Source of the DNA: Candidatus Geocrenenecus huangii
Lineage (GTDB): Archaea > Thermoproteota > Nitrososphaeria_A > Caldarchaeales > Wolframiiraptoraceae
DNA length: 64,000 bases
NCBI GenBank assembly: GCA_023268155.1
Contig: JALNKM010000001.1
Coordinates: forward strand, 124,001-188,000
Direction: 5' to 3'
The notes beneath the pieces were generated by a model, which worked only from the letters and a program-made list of their open reading frames with translations, did no database searches and had not been told where the DNA came from. The position numbers and the translations under genes are program-made. This document shows, in pieces, positions 35,953 through 45,494 of this stretch (within the stretch, counting starts at the first letter, position 1; each line of letters starts with the position of its first letter).

Positions 35953-36139
35953 TCCCCAGACCTTGAGAATACCTGAAGTTGAAGAGAATATAAACAATAC
36001 TTTACTTCGCACCCATGTCTAAAGAAGAGGTAATAGTTGAAGTACCCACATGACTCTAGATGAAATTCACTATGCTTTATATCGTTAAAGATTCTCATTC
36101 TGGGGACGTATTAAGCCAAAGTCTTTTTAGATAGCGATA

Positions 36140-37558
36140 TCAAGAATGCCTACCTATATATGATAATGGGTTTTCAGACTTCATTATCTCTCTTAACAAG
36201 ATTGTCGCATATGAGCCTGGAGGAAGGGAGAATTCAAGAGTAAAGGATTCATCATCTACGGAGAGCACCGAGCATGACCATTTCGTGATTATTACTGGTC
36301 GTAGAGACCCTTTTGTAGAAGCTTCAGGCATATCAACGATCATGAAGTCTTTTAGATCTATTTCTTCCTTCTCCATAATCTCAAGAATTATCTCTCCCTT
36401 TGAACTTCTAGGTATCGGGGAAAGATATCCAAGTATAGGTAACGCGTTCACCATCTTCTCATCTTTGACAAGCTTCTCGACCTGTTTGATATTTCTACTT
36501 GTCACAGTTATTGGCCTATTTTTATCGGCTCGGCCGCTCGAATCTACAGGTAGAACGATATCTCCAACTTCTATCTCGTTTAATCTATCTTCTTCGATTA
36601 TCTCTGAGAGAGCTAGATTGAATATCCTGGCCCCCACGGATTCGACGATCAGCCTCCTAAGCCTTAATGGAAGAGTCCTTAAACATTTAACATAGTCTCC
36701 GGGATTTTTTATAAGAGACTCTATCATCCTTCTTTCATAAACTAGGCTTTTCGGAAAAATCTCTATAGCCCGTCCTAGATCCCATCCTTCTCCTAATTCT
36801 TTCCTGACCAATCTATTTTTCTCATTTTCAAGGTTCGAATAATCTGAGAGGAAAGCAGCTACAGCTTCTCCGAGTCTCCTCTTTAAGATCAATCTTCCAA
36901 CAACCGGTGTAATAGGCCTCGTTATTCCAAAGCGTTGATGCCCAAAATAGTTAGGAACCCCCTTACCCCTCAATTCTTTAATTATTTCTTCGACCTTTTG
37001 TACATCAGTAGTTTTCGGATTTCTGATTCTCACCCTGAATACATTATTTCTGAGTAGTCTAGAGGATAATCTATGTTGAAACCATCTAATAGGTTTGACT
37101 TCTATTAGATTACCCACCGATATTGTCTTTCCATCTTCTAGTATTTTTTCTGTTATGGAAGATGGAATAGTTATGAATTGCCAGCTAACGCTCATCTTGT
37201 CTTTGATACCGCATATCCCTATCTCCTTACTTCTTATGGATAGTCTTGAGGCGAGCAGGCTTACCGCTCTAATAGAGTCAACTCCAACCTTCTTCAAGAC
37301 GCATAAAATATAGTTGCCGAAATCTCCTACAAATGAAGACGATTCGAATAATTTTTTCGCATCTAAACCTGTCTCGAGAACCTCCCAGACCAAGAAGTCT
37401 TCAGATCTCATCTTTATTACTCCGCCTATTCCTTCATGTCCAGTAACGTAACTCGTTATTCCAATGAATCTTTCAATATCTTCTATTCTTAGAGATGATA
37501 GAACAGGCTTGTAATAGATCATGAACGCCACTATATCATTCATCAATAATATAAGCAT
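36140..37558 (-). CDS. truD: tRNA pseudouridine synthase TruD
   Basis: Makes pseudouridine 13 (or 35) in tRNA. The catalytic motif 'ICGIKDKMSVSWQFITIP' is near residues 114-131, and the TRUD-domain signature 'GVPNYFGHQRFG' near 205. Length 472 is typical for archaea. ATG at 37558; a closer in-frame Met (37541 region) is possible because the first 15 residues are hydrophobic and atypical. pth2 lies 24 bases upstream on the same strand. Confidence 0.92.
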   Translation of the reverse strand: MLILLMNDIVAFMIYYKPVLSSLRIEDIERFIGITSYVTGHEGIGGVIKMRSEDFLVWEVLETGLDAKKLFESSSFVGDFGNYILCVLKKVGVDSIRAVSLLASRLSIRSKEIGICGIKDKMSVSWQFITIPSSITEKILEDGKTISVGNLIEVKPIRWFQHRLSSRLLRNNVFRVRIRNPKTTDVQKVEEIIKELRGKGVPNYFGHQRFGITRPITPVVGRLILKRRLGEAVAAFLSDYSNLENEKNRLVRKELGEGWDLGRAIEIFPKSLVYERRMIESLIKNPGDYVKCLRTLPLRLRRLIVESVGARIFNLALSEIIEEDRLNEIEVGDIVLPVDSSGRADKNRPITVTSRNIKQVEKLVKDEKMVNALPILGYLSPIPRSSKGEIILEIMEKEEIDLKDFMIVDMPEASTKGSLRPVIITKWSCSVLSVDDESFTLEFSLPPGSYATILLREIMKSENPLSYIGRHS

Positions 37559-37582
37559 AACAATTTTTGATCCCTGAACAAA

Positions 37583-37939
37583 TTAGAGTAACGAGAGGTC
37601 TCCAGTAATCTTGTCGACTTGTTCTGAAGGTGCGGGACCTATGCCGATAGCAGTAATCGTGCCGGGTTCTAGTTCCGTTAATCCCGCATCTTCGATTAAA
37701 GCTACTGGAAGTTTCATCGATCTAGCTCTATCATAGAGTTTTAGTAGTTCGTCAAGATTTTGAACTTTCAGGACTATTTTCTTTTGCCCTTCAATAAGCC
37801 ATTGATTATACCATTCAACATTCATTCTTCTACATTCTTCAGCGGAAGATACTGACGCATGAGCTACTTGAACAGCTGTCTTGCCAATACTCATCTTTAA
37901 GTCGCTTCTAACGACGACAGCTTGCTTAAACCTAAACAT
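37583..37939 (-). CDS. pth2: Peptidyl-tRNA hydrolase Pth2
   Basis: Releases peptides from dropped-off peptidyl-tRNA. The sequence 'KQAVVVRSDLKMSIGKTAVQ' with 'AHASV' at the start, and 'ALIEDAGLTELEPGTITAIG' with 'GPAP' at the end, are diagnostic for Pth2. I chose ATG 37939 because GGGGG lies five bases upstream; TTG 37957 would add six residues. Likely co-transcribed with truD downstream and the CinA-like gene upstream (15-33 bases). Confidence 0.95.
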   Translation of the reverse strand: MFRFKQAVVVRSDLKMSIGKTAVQVAHASVSSAEECRRMNVEWYNQWLIEGQKKIVLKVQNLDELLKLYDRARSMKLPVALIEDAGLTELEPGTITAIGIGPAPSEQVDKITGDLSLL

Positions 37940-37972
37940 GATGCCCCCATTTTCCAAGTATATTCGGATTTT

Positions 37973-38818
37973 TTAATGTTCAGTGGCCTCCAGTTCTCCC
38001 CCCATGTCTACTACTATGTCTTTGATGATCTTCTCTACGTAGTCCGCTTTCTCGATTGCGTGCTCTTCTTTATTTGACATAACGGAGATCTGTATCTCTA
38101 TCCTAGATATTCCGCCCTCAATAGTCTTAGGATGTGTTTTTACATACACTCCATGGTATTTTCTAATTATTTGCTCAATCTTGGGGGCGAGACTCGATTC
38201 TGCAACCTTTCTTATGTTAAGGGTTTTATCTATTCTGAATACTTTTCTAATAGTCTTCAATAGAAGAGGTTTCAATTCTTCATCGAATATACTATATAGT
38301 TCTGATGGGACACCTGGAAGACAGGCTACCCACGTTTTTCCATACTTTAGTAAGACTCCCGGAGCTGAGCCAACTCTATTCCGTAGAGGCTTAGCTCCTC
38401 TTGGAAGCATAGCCATTTTAAGCCTAGCGGGAGTAAGCTCAGGGGATTCTACTACTCCTTTTTCTGCAAGCATCCTGTATCTTTCCTTAAGCATCTCGTA
38501 AGCAGTTTTATTCAAGACTAGTCTTCTGTTTATAGCCTTGGCAACTCCCTGAAGGGTAAGATCGTCATACGTGGGTCCAAGACCCCCAGAAGTTATAATC
38601 CAATCAACTTTTCTTTTAAGTGCTTCTCTTATAGATGAGCTTATATCCTTTATAGAGTCCCCAACCGTCACCATTCTAGTTACTTTTCCACCCATAGCCG
38701 TTATATTTTCAGCTAGCCATTTAGAATTTGTATTGAGAATTCTGCCGTCGAGTATTTCATAGCCAATCGTAATTAACTCAAATAATGTTTGTTTAAAATC
38801 CGCATATCTGGCCCACAT
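37973..38818 (-). CDS. CinA-like / molybdopterin-binding domain protein (COG1058)
   Basis: 281 residues. The MoCF-biosynthesis fold is recognised by 'ELITIGYEILDGRILNTNSK' (14-33), 'DWIITSGGLGPTYDDLTLQG' (about 92-111) and 'LPGVPSELYSIF'. Stand-alone archaeal versions correspond to the N-terminal domain of CinA, which acts as a nucleotide (ADP-ribose) pyrophosphatase in bacteria. The C-terminal nicotinamide-nucleotide amidase domain is absent. Head of a likely three-gene run with pth2 and truD. Confidence 0.85.
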   Translation of the reverse strand: MWARYADFKQTLFELITIGYEILDGRILNTNSKWLAENITAMGGKVTRMVTVGDSIKDISSSIREALKRKVDWIITSGGLGPTYDDLTLQGVAKAINRRLVLNKTAYEMLKERYRMLAEKGVVESPELTPARLKMAMLPRGAKPLRNRVGSAPGVLLKYGKTWVACLPGVPSELYSIFDEELKPLLLKTIRKVFRIDKTLNIRKVAESSLAPKIEQIIRKYHGVYVKTHPKTIEGGISRIEIQISVMSNKEEHAIEKADYVEKIIKDIVVDMGGELEATEH

Positions 38819-38911
38819 ACCTGACAGTAACTTTCCATTACGTAATTAATAATCCTAAATTCTTTTAATGCAAGCTTAAAAGTCAATATAAGAAAGAGTT
38901 AAAAACCATAA

Positions 38912-39607
38912 TTGACACTTAATACTCTAGATCGTTCAGCGGCAGGTGTCATTGACTTGGATATGAAGAAAATCTACAATAAATCGATCGACGAGGAAAT
39001 TTCAACTGCTTTCAATGATTTATCTAAATGTGAAGGTGAAGAATTAAGCAAAAAATGCGGAGTAGTATTTCTTAGAGGGTCCGGTAAGAAAAGCTACAAA
39101 AGATATGTTGTAAATGTTTTGAACAAAACTTATTCTGTGGAATTGGAGACTAGAGAAGTCATGGATCTAATTTCCGGTAAACCTGCTTCTAAAGAATTAG
39201 CACTAGTTATTTTAAGATATCTAGCTTATTCGAGTGGGGGTAGAGGTTCTGAAACTTGGATACCCTATGAGAATCTCCCGGATTCGAGAAAATATCTAGA
39301 ATTATTTAGGAGAAATGTTACGAGACCATTTATAAAAACCTTCGGTAGTAACCCCGAAAAATACGAGTTAGTATGTAGGAGGATGGGGGGAAAGAAAGAA
39401 AAACTTGGTGGAATAAGCTACTCTTTCTATTTCCTACCTAAGGTTCAGCTATTGACGCAACTATGGAAAATTAGAGAAGAGTTTTCCCAACCAGCTGCAA
39501 ATATATCTTTTAACAGTTCTGTAAAATTCTACTTAAATGCTAGAGACCTCCTCTTGGTAGCTAAGACCATGGTTGAGTCTTTAGAAAACGAAGCGAAGAA
39601 GATATGA
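38912..39607 (+). CDS. DUF3786-like protein
   Basis: 231 residues. The stretch 'ELALVILRYLAYSSGG' followed by 'ETWIPYENLPDSRKYLELFR' and 'NVTRPFIKTFG' (about 95-140) matches the pattern of DUF3786 proteins, otherwise known mainly from anaerobes where they are suspected to bind corrinoid or metal cofactors. No catalytic residues stand out. The start is doubtful: TTG 38912 or ATG 38963. It has no obvious operon partner. Confidence 0.6.
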   Translation: MTLNTLDRSAAGVIDLDMKKIYNKSIDEEISTAFNDLSKCEGEELSKKCGVVFLRGSGKKSYKRYVVNVLNKTYSVELETREVMDLISGKPASKELALVILRYLAYSSGGRGSETWIPYENLPDSRKYLELFRRNVTRPFIKTFGSNPEKYELVCRRMGGKKEKLGGISYSFYFLPKVQLLTQLWKIREEFSQPAANISFNSSVKFYLNARDLLLVAKTMVESLENEAKKI

Positions 39608-39755
39608 CAAAACATAGATTCCTAGGGATAGTTATCTAACGGGAAGACATTTAACAATCGTATCTGTCTGATTGCAGATTTATGCGGTGAAAGTCAAAGT
39701 AAGGACCTCGGATTAAAGTTAAAAGTTATAGTGTAAGGTTTCCATGATAATATAG

Positions 39756-40667
39756 ATGTTTGAGAGTTTAAAAAAGGCTTTTACACAAATCGTTGAAAGA
39801 GCGAAGACAACCAGCTTATCTGAGAAAGATATTGAGAAATACGTTGATGAATTTAGACTAGAGCTAATTTCGTGCGACGTAGCAGTCGAAGTAGTAGAAA
39901 AGCTATCTGAAAAACTTAGAGTAGAGTTATCTCAGTTGAGGTTTAAGAGGTTTACCGACCCATATGACCAGGTTAGAGAAATCGTCTACAAGATGATTGA
40001 CGAAGTTCTACCTCCCGAAGGATTTGTTGAAAAGATTATAGCGATGATAGAAGAGAAAAAGAGCCGGGGCGAGCCGCTAGTTATACTATTTGTTGGTCCA
40101 AATGGAGGAGGAAAGACGACTACAGTAGCAAAGATTGCAAAATATTTTAAAGACAGAGGCTACAGTTCCGTTATAGCTGCTTCAGATACCTTTAGAGCTG
40201 GAGCGATAGAGCAGATTAAGAAGCTGGGAGAAACTATAAGGGCTAAGGTTATCAGTCAGAAGTATGGAGCAGACCCGGCTGCAGTAGCTTTGGATGCCGT
40301 AATGAGTGCTCGCTCAGATAAGGTACCTCTAGTTTTGATAGATACGGCTGGGAGGACGGAGGTGGATATAAACCTACTCGAAGAAATGAAGAAGATTAAG
40401 AGGGTTACCAAGCCTGACCTCGTCATATATGTCGGCGATGCATTGATGGGTAATGTCGCAATAGAGCAGGCTAAGAAATTCAATCAATATGTCGGGATAG
40501 ACTTCGTAGTACTCGCTAAACTTGACGCGGATGCAAAAGGAGGAGCGGCCCTCTCCATAAGCTATGTTACTGGAAAACCATTACTATTCGTTGGCATTGG
40601 TCAAAGACTAGAAGATATCAGGCCATTCAACAAAAAATTCATACAACACTTACTTTTTCCTCATTAA
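39756..40667 (+). CDS. ftsY: Signal-recognition-particle receptor FtsY
   Basis: SRP GTPase that docks ribosome-SRP complexes to the Sec translocon. N-terminal helical N domain (1-~95), then the G domain: 'GPNGGGKTTTVAKIAKYF' (about 110-127), 'SDTFRAGAIEQ', 'LIDTAGR' and 'KLDADAKGGAALS'. The acidic A domain is absent, as in many archaea. Length 303. ATG at 39756. The 3' end is 78 bases before the DUF4443 gene on the same strand. Confidence 0.96.
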   Translation: MFESLKKAFTQIVERAKTTSLSEKDIEKYVDEFRLELISCDVAVEVVEKLSEKLRVELSQLRFKRFTDPYDQVREIVYKMIDEVLPPEGFVEKIIAMIEEKKSRGEPLVILFVGPNGGGKTTTVAKIAKYFKDRGYSSVIAASDTFRAGAIEQIKKLGETIRAKVISQKYGADPAAVALDAVMSARSDKVPLVLIDTAGRTEVDINLLEEMKKIKRVTKPDLVIYVGDALMGNVAIEQAKKFNQYVGIDFVVLAKLDADAKGGAALSISYVTGKPLLFVGIGQRLEDIRPFNKKFIQHLLFPH

Positions 40668-40744
40668 TGAGAGCTCGTCTTCTACTCAAGTCAGCAAGAA
40701 GGATAATATGCAAGATAAAAATCGAGGAGAAGAGATAACATGAA

Positions 40745-41431
40745 ATGAATAGGTTGAGTCTAATGATTGCGGGAAAAAAATATAAAGCTGAAGAAGATAG
40801 ATCGGGTATGTTGAGAACAATTAATGTTAAGCATTTGTTGGAAAAGCTTGTCGAGGAGCAGCCTGGACCTACACCTTCATTTACTCCTATACACCTTCTC
40901 GAGCTACTCTTATACTTGGGTAGAGAAGCACCAGTAGGCAGGAAGAAATTAAGCTCGAGTCTCAAGATTGGCGAGGGAGCGATTAGAAGCATGCTTAAAA
41001 GACTAGTTAAGGCTGGAATAGTAGATGTAACTAGTGAAGGATGTGTCTTAACGAGTAAAGGAATAAAGATATACAATGAAGTGAGTGGTAAGCTTGTGGA
41101 TATAGGTCTAGTTAATATAAGAATGCCATGGGATCACAAGTATAACTATGCTGTAGTACTCAGGGGACGCTCACACTTACTAAAGAGGGGTCTCGAACAA
41201 AGAGATGCAGCAATTAGAGCAGGCGCCCAAGCAGCTTTAGTAATGACATACTTAGGCGATGAGCTCCATATGCCGGGTGTTAGCATACTCTCCAGAGAGA
41301 AGCCGGAATTTGCAGCAGAAGTCATCAAAAATATTAAACCTAAAGAAGGTGATACGATAATAATAACAGGCGCAGATGATTACAGAGAAGCAAAGTATGG
41401 TGCTTTAGCAGCAGCCCAAACCCTACTTTAA
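40745..41431 (+). CDS. DUF4443-type winged-helix protein, putative regulator
   Basis: 228 residues. A winged helix near the N-terminus ('HLLELLLYLGREAPVGRKKL', 'IGEGAIRSMLKRLVKAGIVD', about 50-95) is followed by a C-terminal domain with 'YNYAVVLRGRSHLLKRGLEQ' and 'ADDYREAKYGALAAAQTL', as in archaeal DUF4443 proteins. The N-terminal 21 residues before the second Met may not be translated. It is 16 bases upstream of an alcohol dehydrogenase and may regulate or simply accompany it. Confidence 0.7.
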   Translation: MNRLSLMIAGKKYKAEEDRSGMLRTINVKHLLEKLVEEQPGPTPSFTPIHLLELLLYLGREAPVGRKKLSSSLKIGEGAIRSMLKRLVKAGIVDVTSEGCVLTSKGIKIYNEVSGKLVDIGLVNIRMPWDHKYNYAVVLRGRSHLLKRGLEQRDAAIRAGAQAALVMTYLGDELHMPGVSILSREKPEFAAEVIKNIKPKEGDTIIITGADDYREAKYGALAAAQTLL

Positions 41432-41446
41432 GGATGGAGTGAGAAT

Positions 41447-42463
41447 GTGAAAGCAGTCGTACTGAGAGGGTTCAAGACTCCCTTAAGATTAGAAGAGGTA
41501 GAGGATATAGAAGCCTTAGGAAAAGGTGAAGTTCTATTAAAGATGGAGATGACCGGGGTTTGCTATAGAGATATACTGACAGTTGATGGATACTTTCCGA
41601 AGACGAGATTGCCGATAATACTGGGCCACGAAGTATGTGGAAGAGTCGTAGATGTCGGAGAAGAGGTAAGTGAATTTAAGAAAGGTGATAGAGTCGCAAG
41701 CTTGACCTATATACCGTGTGGTCAATGCCCCGAATGTAGAAGAGGGGAAGAAAACATCTGTAGAAGAAGGTTATGGTTCGGAGAAGATATCCACGGTTCT
41801 TATGCAGAGTATCTCAAAACTAACTTTCGAAGCCTAGTGAAAGCCCCCGAAGACGTATCATCAGAGGCCGTAGCCATATCTGCATGTGTAACAGCTATGC
41901 TGATACATGCTCTAGAGAGTAGGGGTGGACTAAAGGAGGATGAAAAAGTATTGATAACGGGTGCAACTGGAGGTGTAGGAGTACACGCTATCCAAGTCGC
42001 TAAGAGCTATGGAGCAGAAGTAGTAGCGGTTACGGGTAGAGTAGAGTTTGTTGATAATTTATACAAAATAGGAGCAGACCACGTAATTGTTTCAAGGGAT
42101 GGAGCATACTCAGAAGAAGTGAAGAAGATTACTGGTGGAATGGGGGTAGATATGGTTTTGGAGTGCGTTGGGTTAACAATAATTGAGAGCTTGAGGTCTG
42201 TTAGATGGGGTGGGAGAATAATTCAGGTAGGAAACATTAAGCCGGAGCCTATCCCGCTAGCCCTAGGTCACTTCATCTTAAAAGAAGTAAGCCTGCATGG
42301 ATCGCTTTCTTGTACTCGTAAAGAACTGGCTGAAGCATTAGAACTTCATAGAACTGGGAAAGTTAATCCGGTTACAAAAGTCTTCCCATTAGAAGAGGTT
42401 GAAGAAGCTCATAGGATGATTAGAGAGAGAAAGCATTTCGGAAGAATTATGCTTAAGCCTTAG
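41447..42463 (+). CDS. Zinc-dependent medium-chain alcohol dehydrogenase
   Basis: 338 residues. The catalytic-zinc region 'MTGVCYRDILTVDG' (Cys ~38) and 'GHEVCGRVVDVGEEV', the structural-zinc loop 'PCGQCPECRRGEENIC' (about 90-105) and the dinucleotide site 'ITGATGGVGVHAIQVAKSYG' (about 170-190) are all intact. An NAD(P)-linked oxidoreductase for alcohols or aldehydes; the substrate cannot be read. GTG start at 41447; it overlaps the convergent MazG-like gene by 11 bases. Confidence 0.92.
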   Translation: MKAVVLRGFKTPLRLEEVEDIEALGKGEVLLKMEMTGVCYRDILTVDGYFPKTRLPIILGHEVCGRVVDVGEEVSEFKKGDRVASLTYIPCGQCPECRRGEENICRRRLWFGEDIHGSYAEYLKTNFRSLVKAPEDVSSEAVAISACVTAMLIHALESRGGLKEDEKVLITGATGGVGVHAIQVAKSYGAEVVAVTGRVEFVDNLYKIGADHVIVSRDGAYSEEVKKITGGMGVDMVLECVGLTIIESLRSVRWGGRIIQVGNIKPEPIPLALGHFILKEVSLHGSLSCTRKELAEALELHRTGKVNPVTKVFPLEEVEEAHRMIRERKHFGRIMLKP

Positions 42464-42800
42464 GGTATGAGGAGTCCATGTATTTTCTCCAATCTTCTCG
42501 GCTGAATCTCTTCTCCATTATCTCCATCTCTCTAACAAAGGCGTCTTCAAGGTCTACGTTCATCCTATTTGCTAGTTGGAGAAAGAGAGTAAATGCTTGA
42601 GCAAATTCTCTTGAAACATCTTCATCGGGGACCTGATGTCCCAGCTCACGAGCTTTGTATCCCTCTCTAACAAGTATGTGCCTCCCTATTTCAGAAATCT
42701 CCTCGATTAAATGTGTGAATATCTGGGATTCCTTGAAAAGATTCCATCTTCTAGCTTCCTCGAATCTCAATACGATCTTCTGGGCTTCTCTTATCTCCAT
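42453..42800 (-). CDS. MazG-like nucleotide pyrophosphohydrolase
   Basis: 115 residues, all helical. 'IFTHLIEEISEIGRHILVRE' resembles the metal-binding EExxE helix of MazG-type phosphatases, and 'DEDVSREFAQAFTLFLQLAN' the second helix with E/D ligands. I chose ATG 42800 because GGAGGTG lies seven bases upstream. House-cleaning of abnormal nucleotides is the likely role; the motif match is partial. Confidence 0.7.
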   Translation of the reverse strand: MEIREAQKIVLRFEEARRWNLFKESQIFTHLIEEISEIGRHILVREGYKARELGHQVPDEDVSREFAQAFTLFLQLANRMNVDLEDAFVREMEIMEKRFSREDWRKYMDSSYPKA

Positions 42801-43063
42801 GCTCAGCCACCTCCACTGAATCCTGCATTCATCTTTATACACCTTACCTCAAATCGAGGGTAGATAATCCCCCTAATAAAACATCTTGCATCTGGCGACC
42901 ATTGTATTTAAACCCAGCAATCTTTAACTAGATTTAAACACTTCTAGCATTGTGCGCAGGACCATTGTGTAGAAGTGGGAACGTTACTGGTTAGGCTTTT
43001 TCCCCTTGAAGGAAAATAAACATATATAGCCTTCAACAATTAGAAATCAAAGGTGTAGAGTCA

Positions 43064-43501
43064 TTGTCTAGTTTAGAAGAACAATTAAATAGAGCTATCG
43101 GAGAGCTCCAGCTCTTAGATCAGTTGATAAATGATGTGAGGGCTAGGATCACCACCCTCCAGGCTATCGCGGCAGAGCATGAAGGTGCATTGAACTTCGT
43201 TGAGGAACTGATAAAAACCGAATCGGGTATGAAGGTTCTGCTACCTATAGGTGGAGGAAATTACGTCCACGCAGAAATAGTTGATAAAGATAAGATTGAG
43301 GTAAGCGTCGGAGCTGGCATAGTAATTACTAAAACTCCAGCCGAGGGAAGAGAGATTATTGAGAAGAGGAGAGAAAATCTTCTACAAGCAATTCAAAACT
43401 TCGAGCAGAGACTTCAACAATACCTTAATAGAGCGGAAGAACTAAAAAGCATAATAGAAGTATTATCTGAGAAGATTAGAGAAGCAGGGGTCCGGAAATA
43501 G
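43064..43501 (+). CDS. pfdA: Prefoldin subunit alpha
   Basis: Hexameric chaperone that hands unfolded proteins to the thermosome. The 145 residues show two coiled-coil helices flanking a beta-hairpin region ('KVLLPIGGGNYVHAEIVDKD', 'VSVGAGIVITKTPAEGREII'). Start TTG at 43064. In many archaea it sits beside ftsY or L18a/LX; here those are 2.4 kb away or absent. Confidence 0.92.
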   Translation: MSSLEEQLNRAIGELQLLDQLINDVRARITTLQAIAAEHEGALNFVEELIKTESGMKVLLPIGGGNYVHAEIVDKDKIEVSVGAGIVITKTPAEGREIIEKRRENLLQAIQNFEQRLQQYLNRAEELKSIIEVLSEKIREAGVRK

Positions 43502-43505
43502 CTGA

Positions 43506-44828
43506 CTAAGTTCCAAGATGCCAAGACTCTAGATACTTCTTCTGCTCATCAGTCAATTCTTCTAGCTCAAGCCCCATCGACGCTAATTTTAATTTTGCAA
43601 CTGTAAGATCAATCTCTCTAGGCACAGTGATAACTTCTACCGGGAGAACTCCACGATTCTTGACGATGTATTCTGATGAGAGTGCTTGAAGACTAAACGA
43701 CATGTCCATTACAGCACTCGGATGCCCTTCTGCGCATGCAAGGTTCACCAGCCTCCCCTCTCCGAGGAGATGCAGCCTTCTTCCATCTTTCATCACGTAT
43801 GTGGTTATGCAGTCGGTAACCGTCTCAACTCGTACACTCTGTTCTTCTAGATCTTTCTTACATATCTCTACATCGAAGTGTCCTGCATTTGCCAATATTG
43901 CATCATCCTTCATTACTTGGAAATGCTCCCTCCTTATCACGTTTATGTTCCCTGTGGCTGTTATGAAGATGTCTCCATGTTTCGCAGCCGTAGACATAGA
44001 TTCAACTCTAAATCCCTCCATTGCTGCACGTAGAGCATTTATAGGATCTACCTCGACAATCGTTACTCTTGCACCTAATCCTCTAGCTTTAACAGCTATC
44101 CCCGAACCTACTCTACCATAGCCTGCAACTACTATGTCTTTGCCTGCAATGAGGGTGCCCGTAGCTCTAATTATCCCATCTAAAGCTGATTGACCAGTTC
44201 CAACTGGATTATCGAATAAGCTTTTAGAAGCTGCATCGTTTACGGCTATGATCGGATACAGAAGTTTACCCTGACTTGAAAGAGACCTTAGACGATACAC
44301 TCCAGTTGTGGTCTCCTCGCAGCCGCCCATGATATTCTTGACGATTTCTTCTCCTGTTACGCTACCGAGAATACTGATCGCGTGCTGTATCTCGCTTGAA
44401 ATAATTCCATAGCGTATTTTGTGTATAGAAGTAACTAAGTCGGCTCCATCATCGATCGTTACGTTTGGCCTACTATACAAGACGTGCCCAATACATTCGT
44501 AGTATTCTTTTTGATTCATACCTCTCCACCCGTAGACGTGGAAACCTTCATTGACTAGGGCTGCGGCCACATCGTCTTGGGTGCTTAGAGGGTTTGATGC
44601 GCATAGATAGACTTCAGCCCCTCCGTCCCGTAGAGTTTTGACGAGTACAGCTGTCTCCTTCGTTATGTGAAGACATGCACCGATCCTGATATTCTTTAAA
44701 GGTTTTTCTTTTGAGAATCTTTCTCTAATCATTCTCAATACAGGCATTTCACGTTCCGCCCAGCGGATCTTCTTATCACCGATACTGTCTAGACTCTGAT
44801 CTTTTATCCAGTAGTCTTTTAATCCCAC
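43506..44828 (-). CDS. ahcY: S-adenosylhomocysteine hydrolase
   Basis: Breaks SAH into adenosine and homocysteine, sustaining SAM-dependent methylation. 'IGACLHITKETAVLVKTLRD' (46-65), the NAD-binding 'VVAGYGRVGSGIAVKARGLG', 'ATGNINVI', 'ANAGHFDVEI' and the C-terminal 'YLESWHLGT' are diagnostic. Length 440 is normal. Monocistronic and convergent with pfdA (four-base gap). Confidence 0.96.
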   Translation of the reverse strand: MGLKDYWIKDQSLDSIGDKKIRWAEREMPVLRMIRERFSKEKPLKNIRIGACLHITKETAVLVKTLRDGGAEVYLCASNPLSTQDDVAAALVNEGFHVYGWRGMNQKEYYECIGHVLYSRPNVTIDDGADLVTSIHKIRYGIISSEIQHAISILGSVTGEEIVKNIMGGCEETTTGVYRLRSLSSQGKLLYPIIAVNDAASKSLFDNPVGTGQSALDGIIRATGTLIAGKDIVVAGYGRVGSGIAVKARGLGARVTIVEVDPINALRAAMEGFRVESMSTAAKHGDIFITATGNINVIRREHFQVMKDDAILANAGHFDVEICKKDLEEQSVRVETVTDCITTYVMKDGRRLHLLGEGRLVNLACAEGHPSAVMDMSFSLQALSSEYIVKNRGVLPVEVITVPREIDLTVAKLKLASMGLELEELTDEQKKYLESWHLGT

Positions 44829-44961
44829 GATGAATCACTAACGTGGAGAATGTGTAAGGTCATTCATTAACGTTATTCTTTTTTTAACCTTGAGTGGGTC
44901 GGCCCGTAAGCTAAAGTTTAATTCCTAGGTTGAGCCTGTATATCCAGGTGGATTACCGGAA

Positions 44962-45405
44962 TTGGATAAAAATATTATTGAATTCGCTAAGACGAGAGAA
45001 GGTTACCAGTTTTTCTTAGAGAAAGTTATGGCCGATCTTCCTCAAACTCTTGGAAAAATCGGGGATAGAGTCTTAGTAGTTAATCCAGTAATCATACATG
45101 AATCTAAGAGGACGGTAATATCAAACTTTACTAATATAGCGAATACGTTGAATAGAGAACCTGAACATCTGGCAAGATTTATCTTGAAAGAATCTGCAAA
45201 AGCAGGAACTATTCAAGGAGAGAGGCTCTTAATACAAGGAAGAGTTACGAATGAAGAATTAAGAAAACTTTTAGAATTATACGTTAAAGAATTTGTTAAA
45301 TGCCCAGTTTGCGGAGGACTAGATACAAGAATAGTAGCCGAAAAAAGATTCAGGTTTCTGCTATGCGAGGTATGTGGCGCTAAGAGTGCAATTAGAAAAA
45401 TATAA
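44962..45405 (+). CDS. eif2b: Translation initiation factor 2 subunit beta
   Basis: Part of the aIF2 heterotrimer that delivers Met-tRNAi. The core 'IIHESKRTVISNFTNIANTL' and 'RILIQG'-like 'RLLIQGRVTNEEL' precede a C-terminal zinc ribbon ('CPVCGGLDTRI' ... 'CEVCGAKSAI', about 116-142). Start TTG at 44962 with AGGTGG about nine bases upstream. Confidence 0.95.
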   Translation: MDKNIIEFAKTREGYQFFLEKVMADLPQTLGKIGDRVLVVNPVIIHESKRTVISNFTNIANTLNREPEHLARFILKESAKAGTIQGERLLIQGRVTNEELRKLLELYVKEFVKCPVCGGLDTRIVAEKRFRFLLCEVCGAKSAIRKI

Positions 45406-45494
45406 TAGAGAGAAGCTTAAAGTTCCGACTTTTCAGAATTGTAATAATCGAAAACTAATATTTAAGTAGGTGAATATACAGATTAGAGTTAGAC

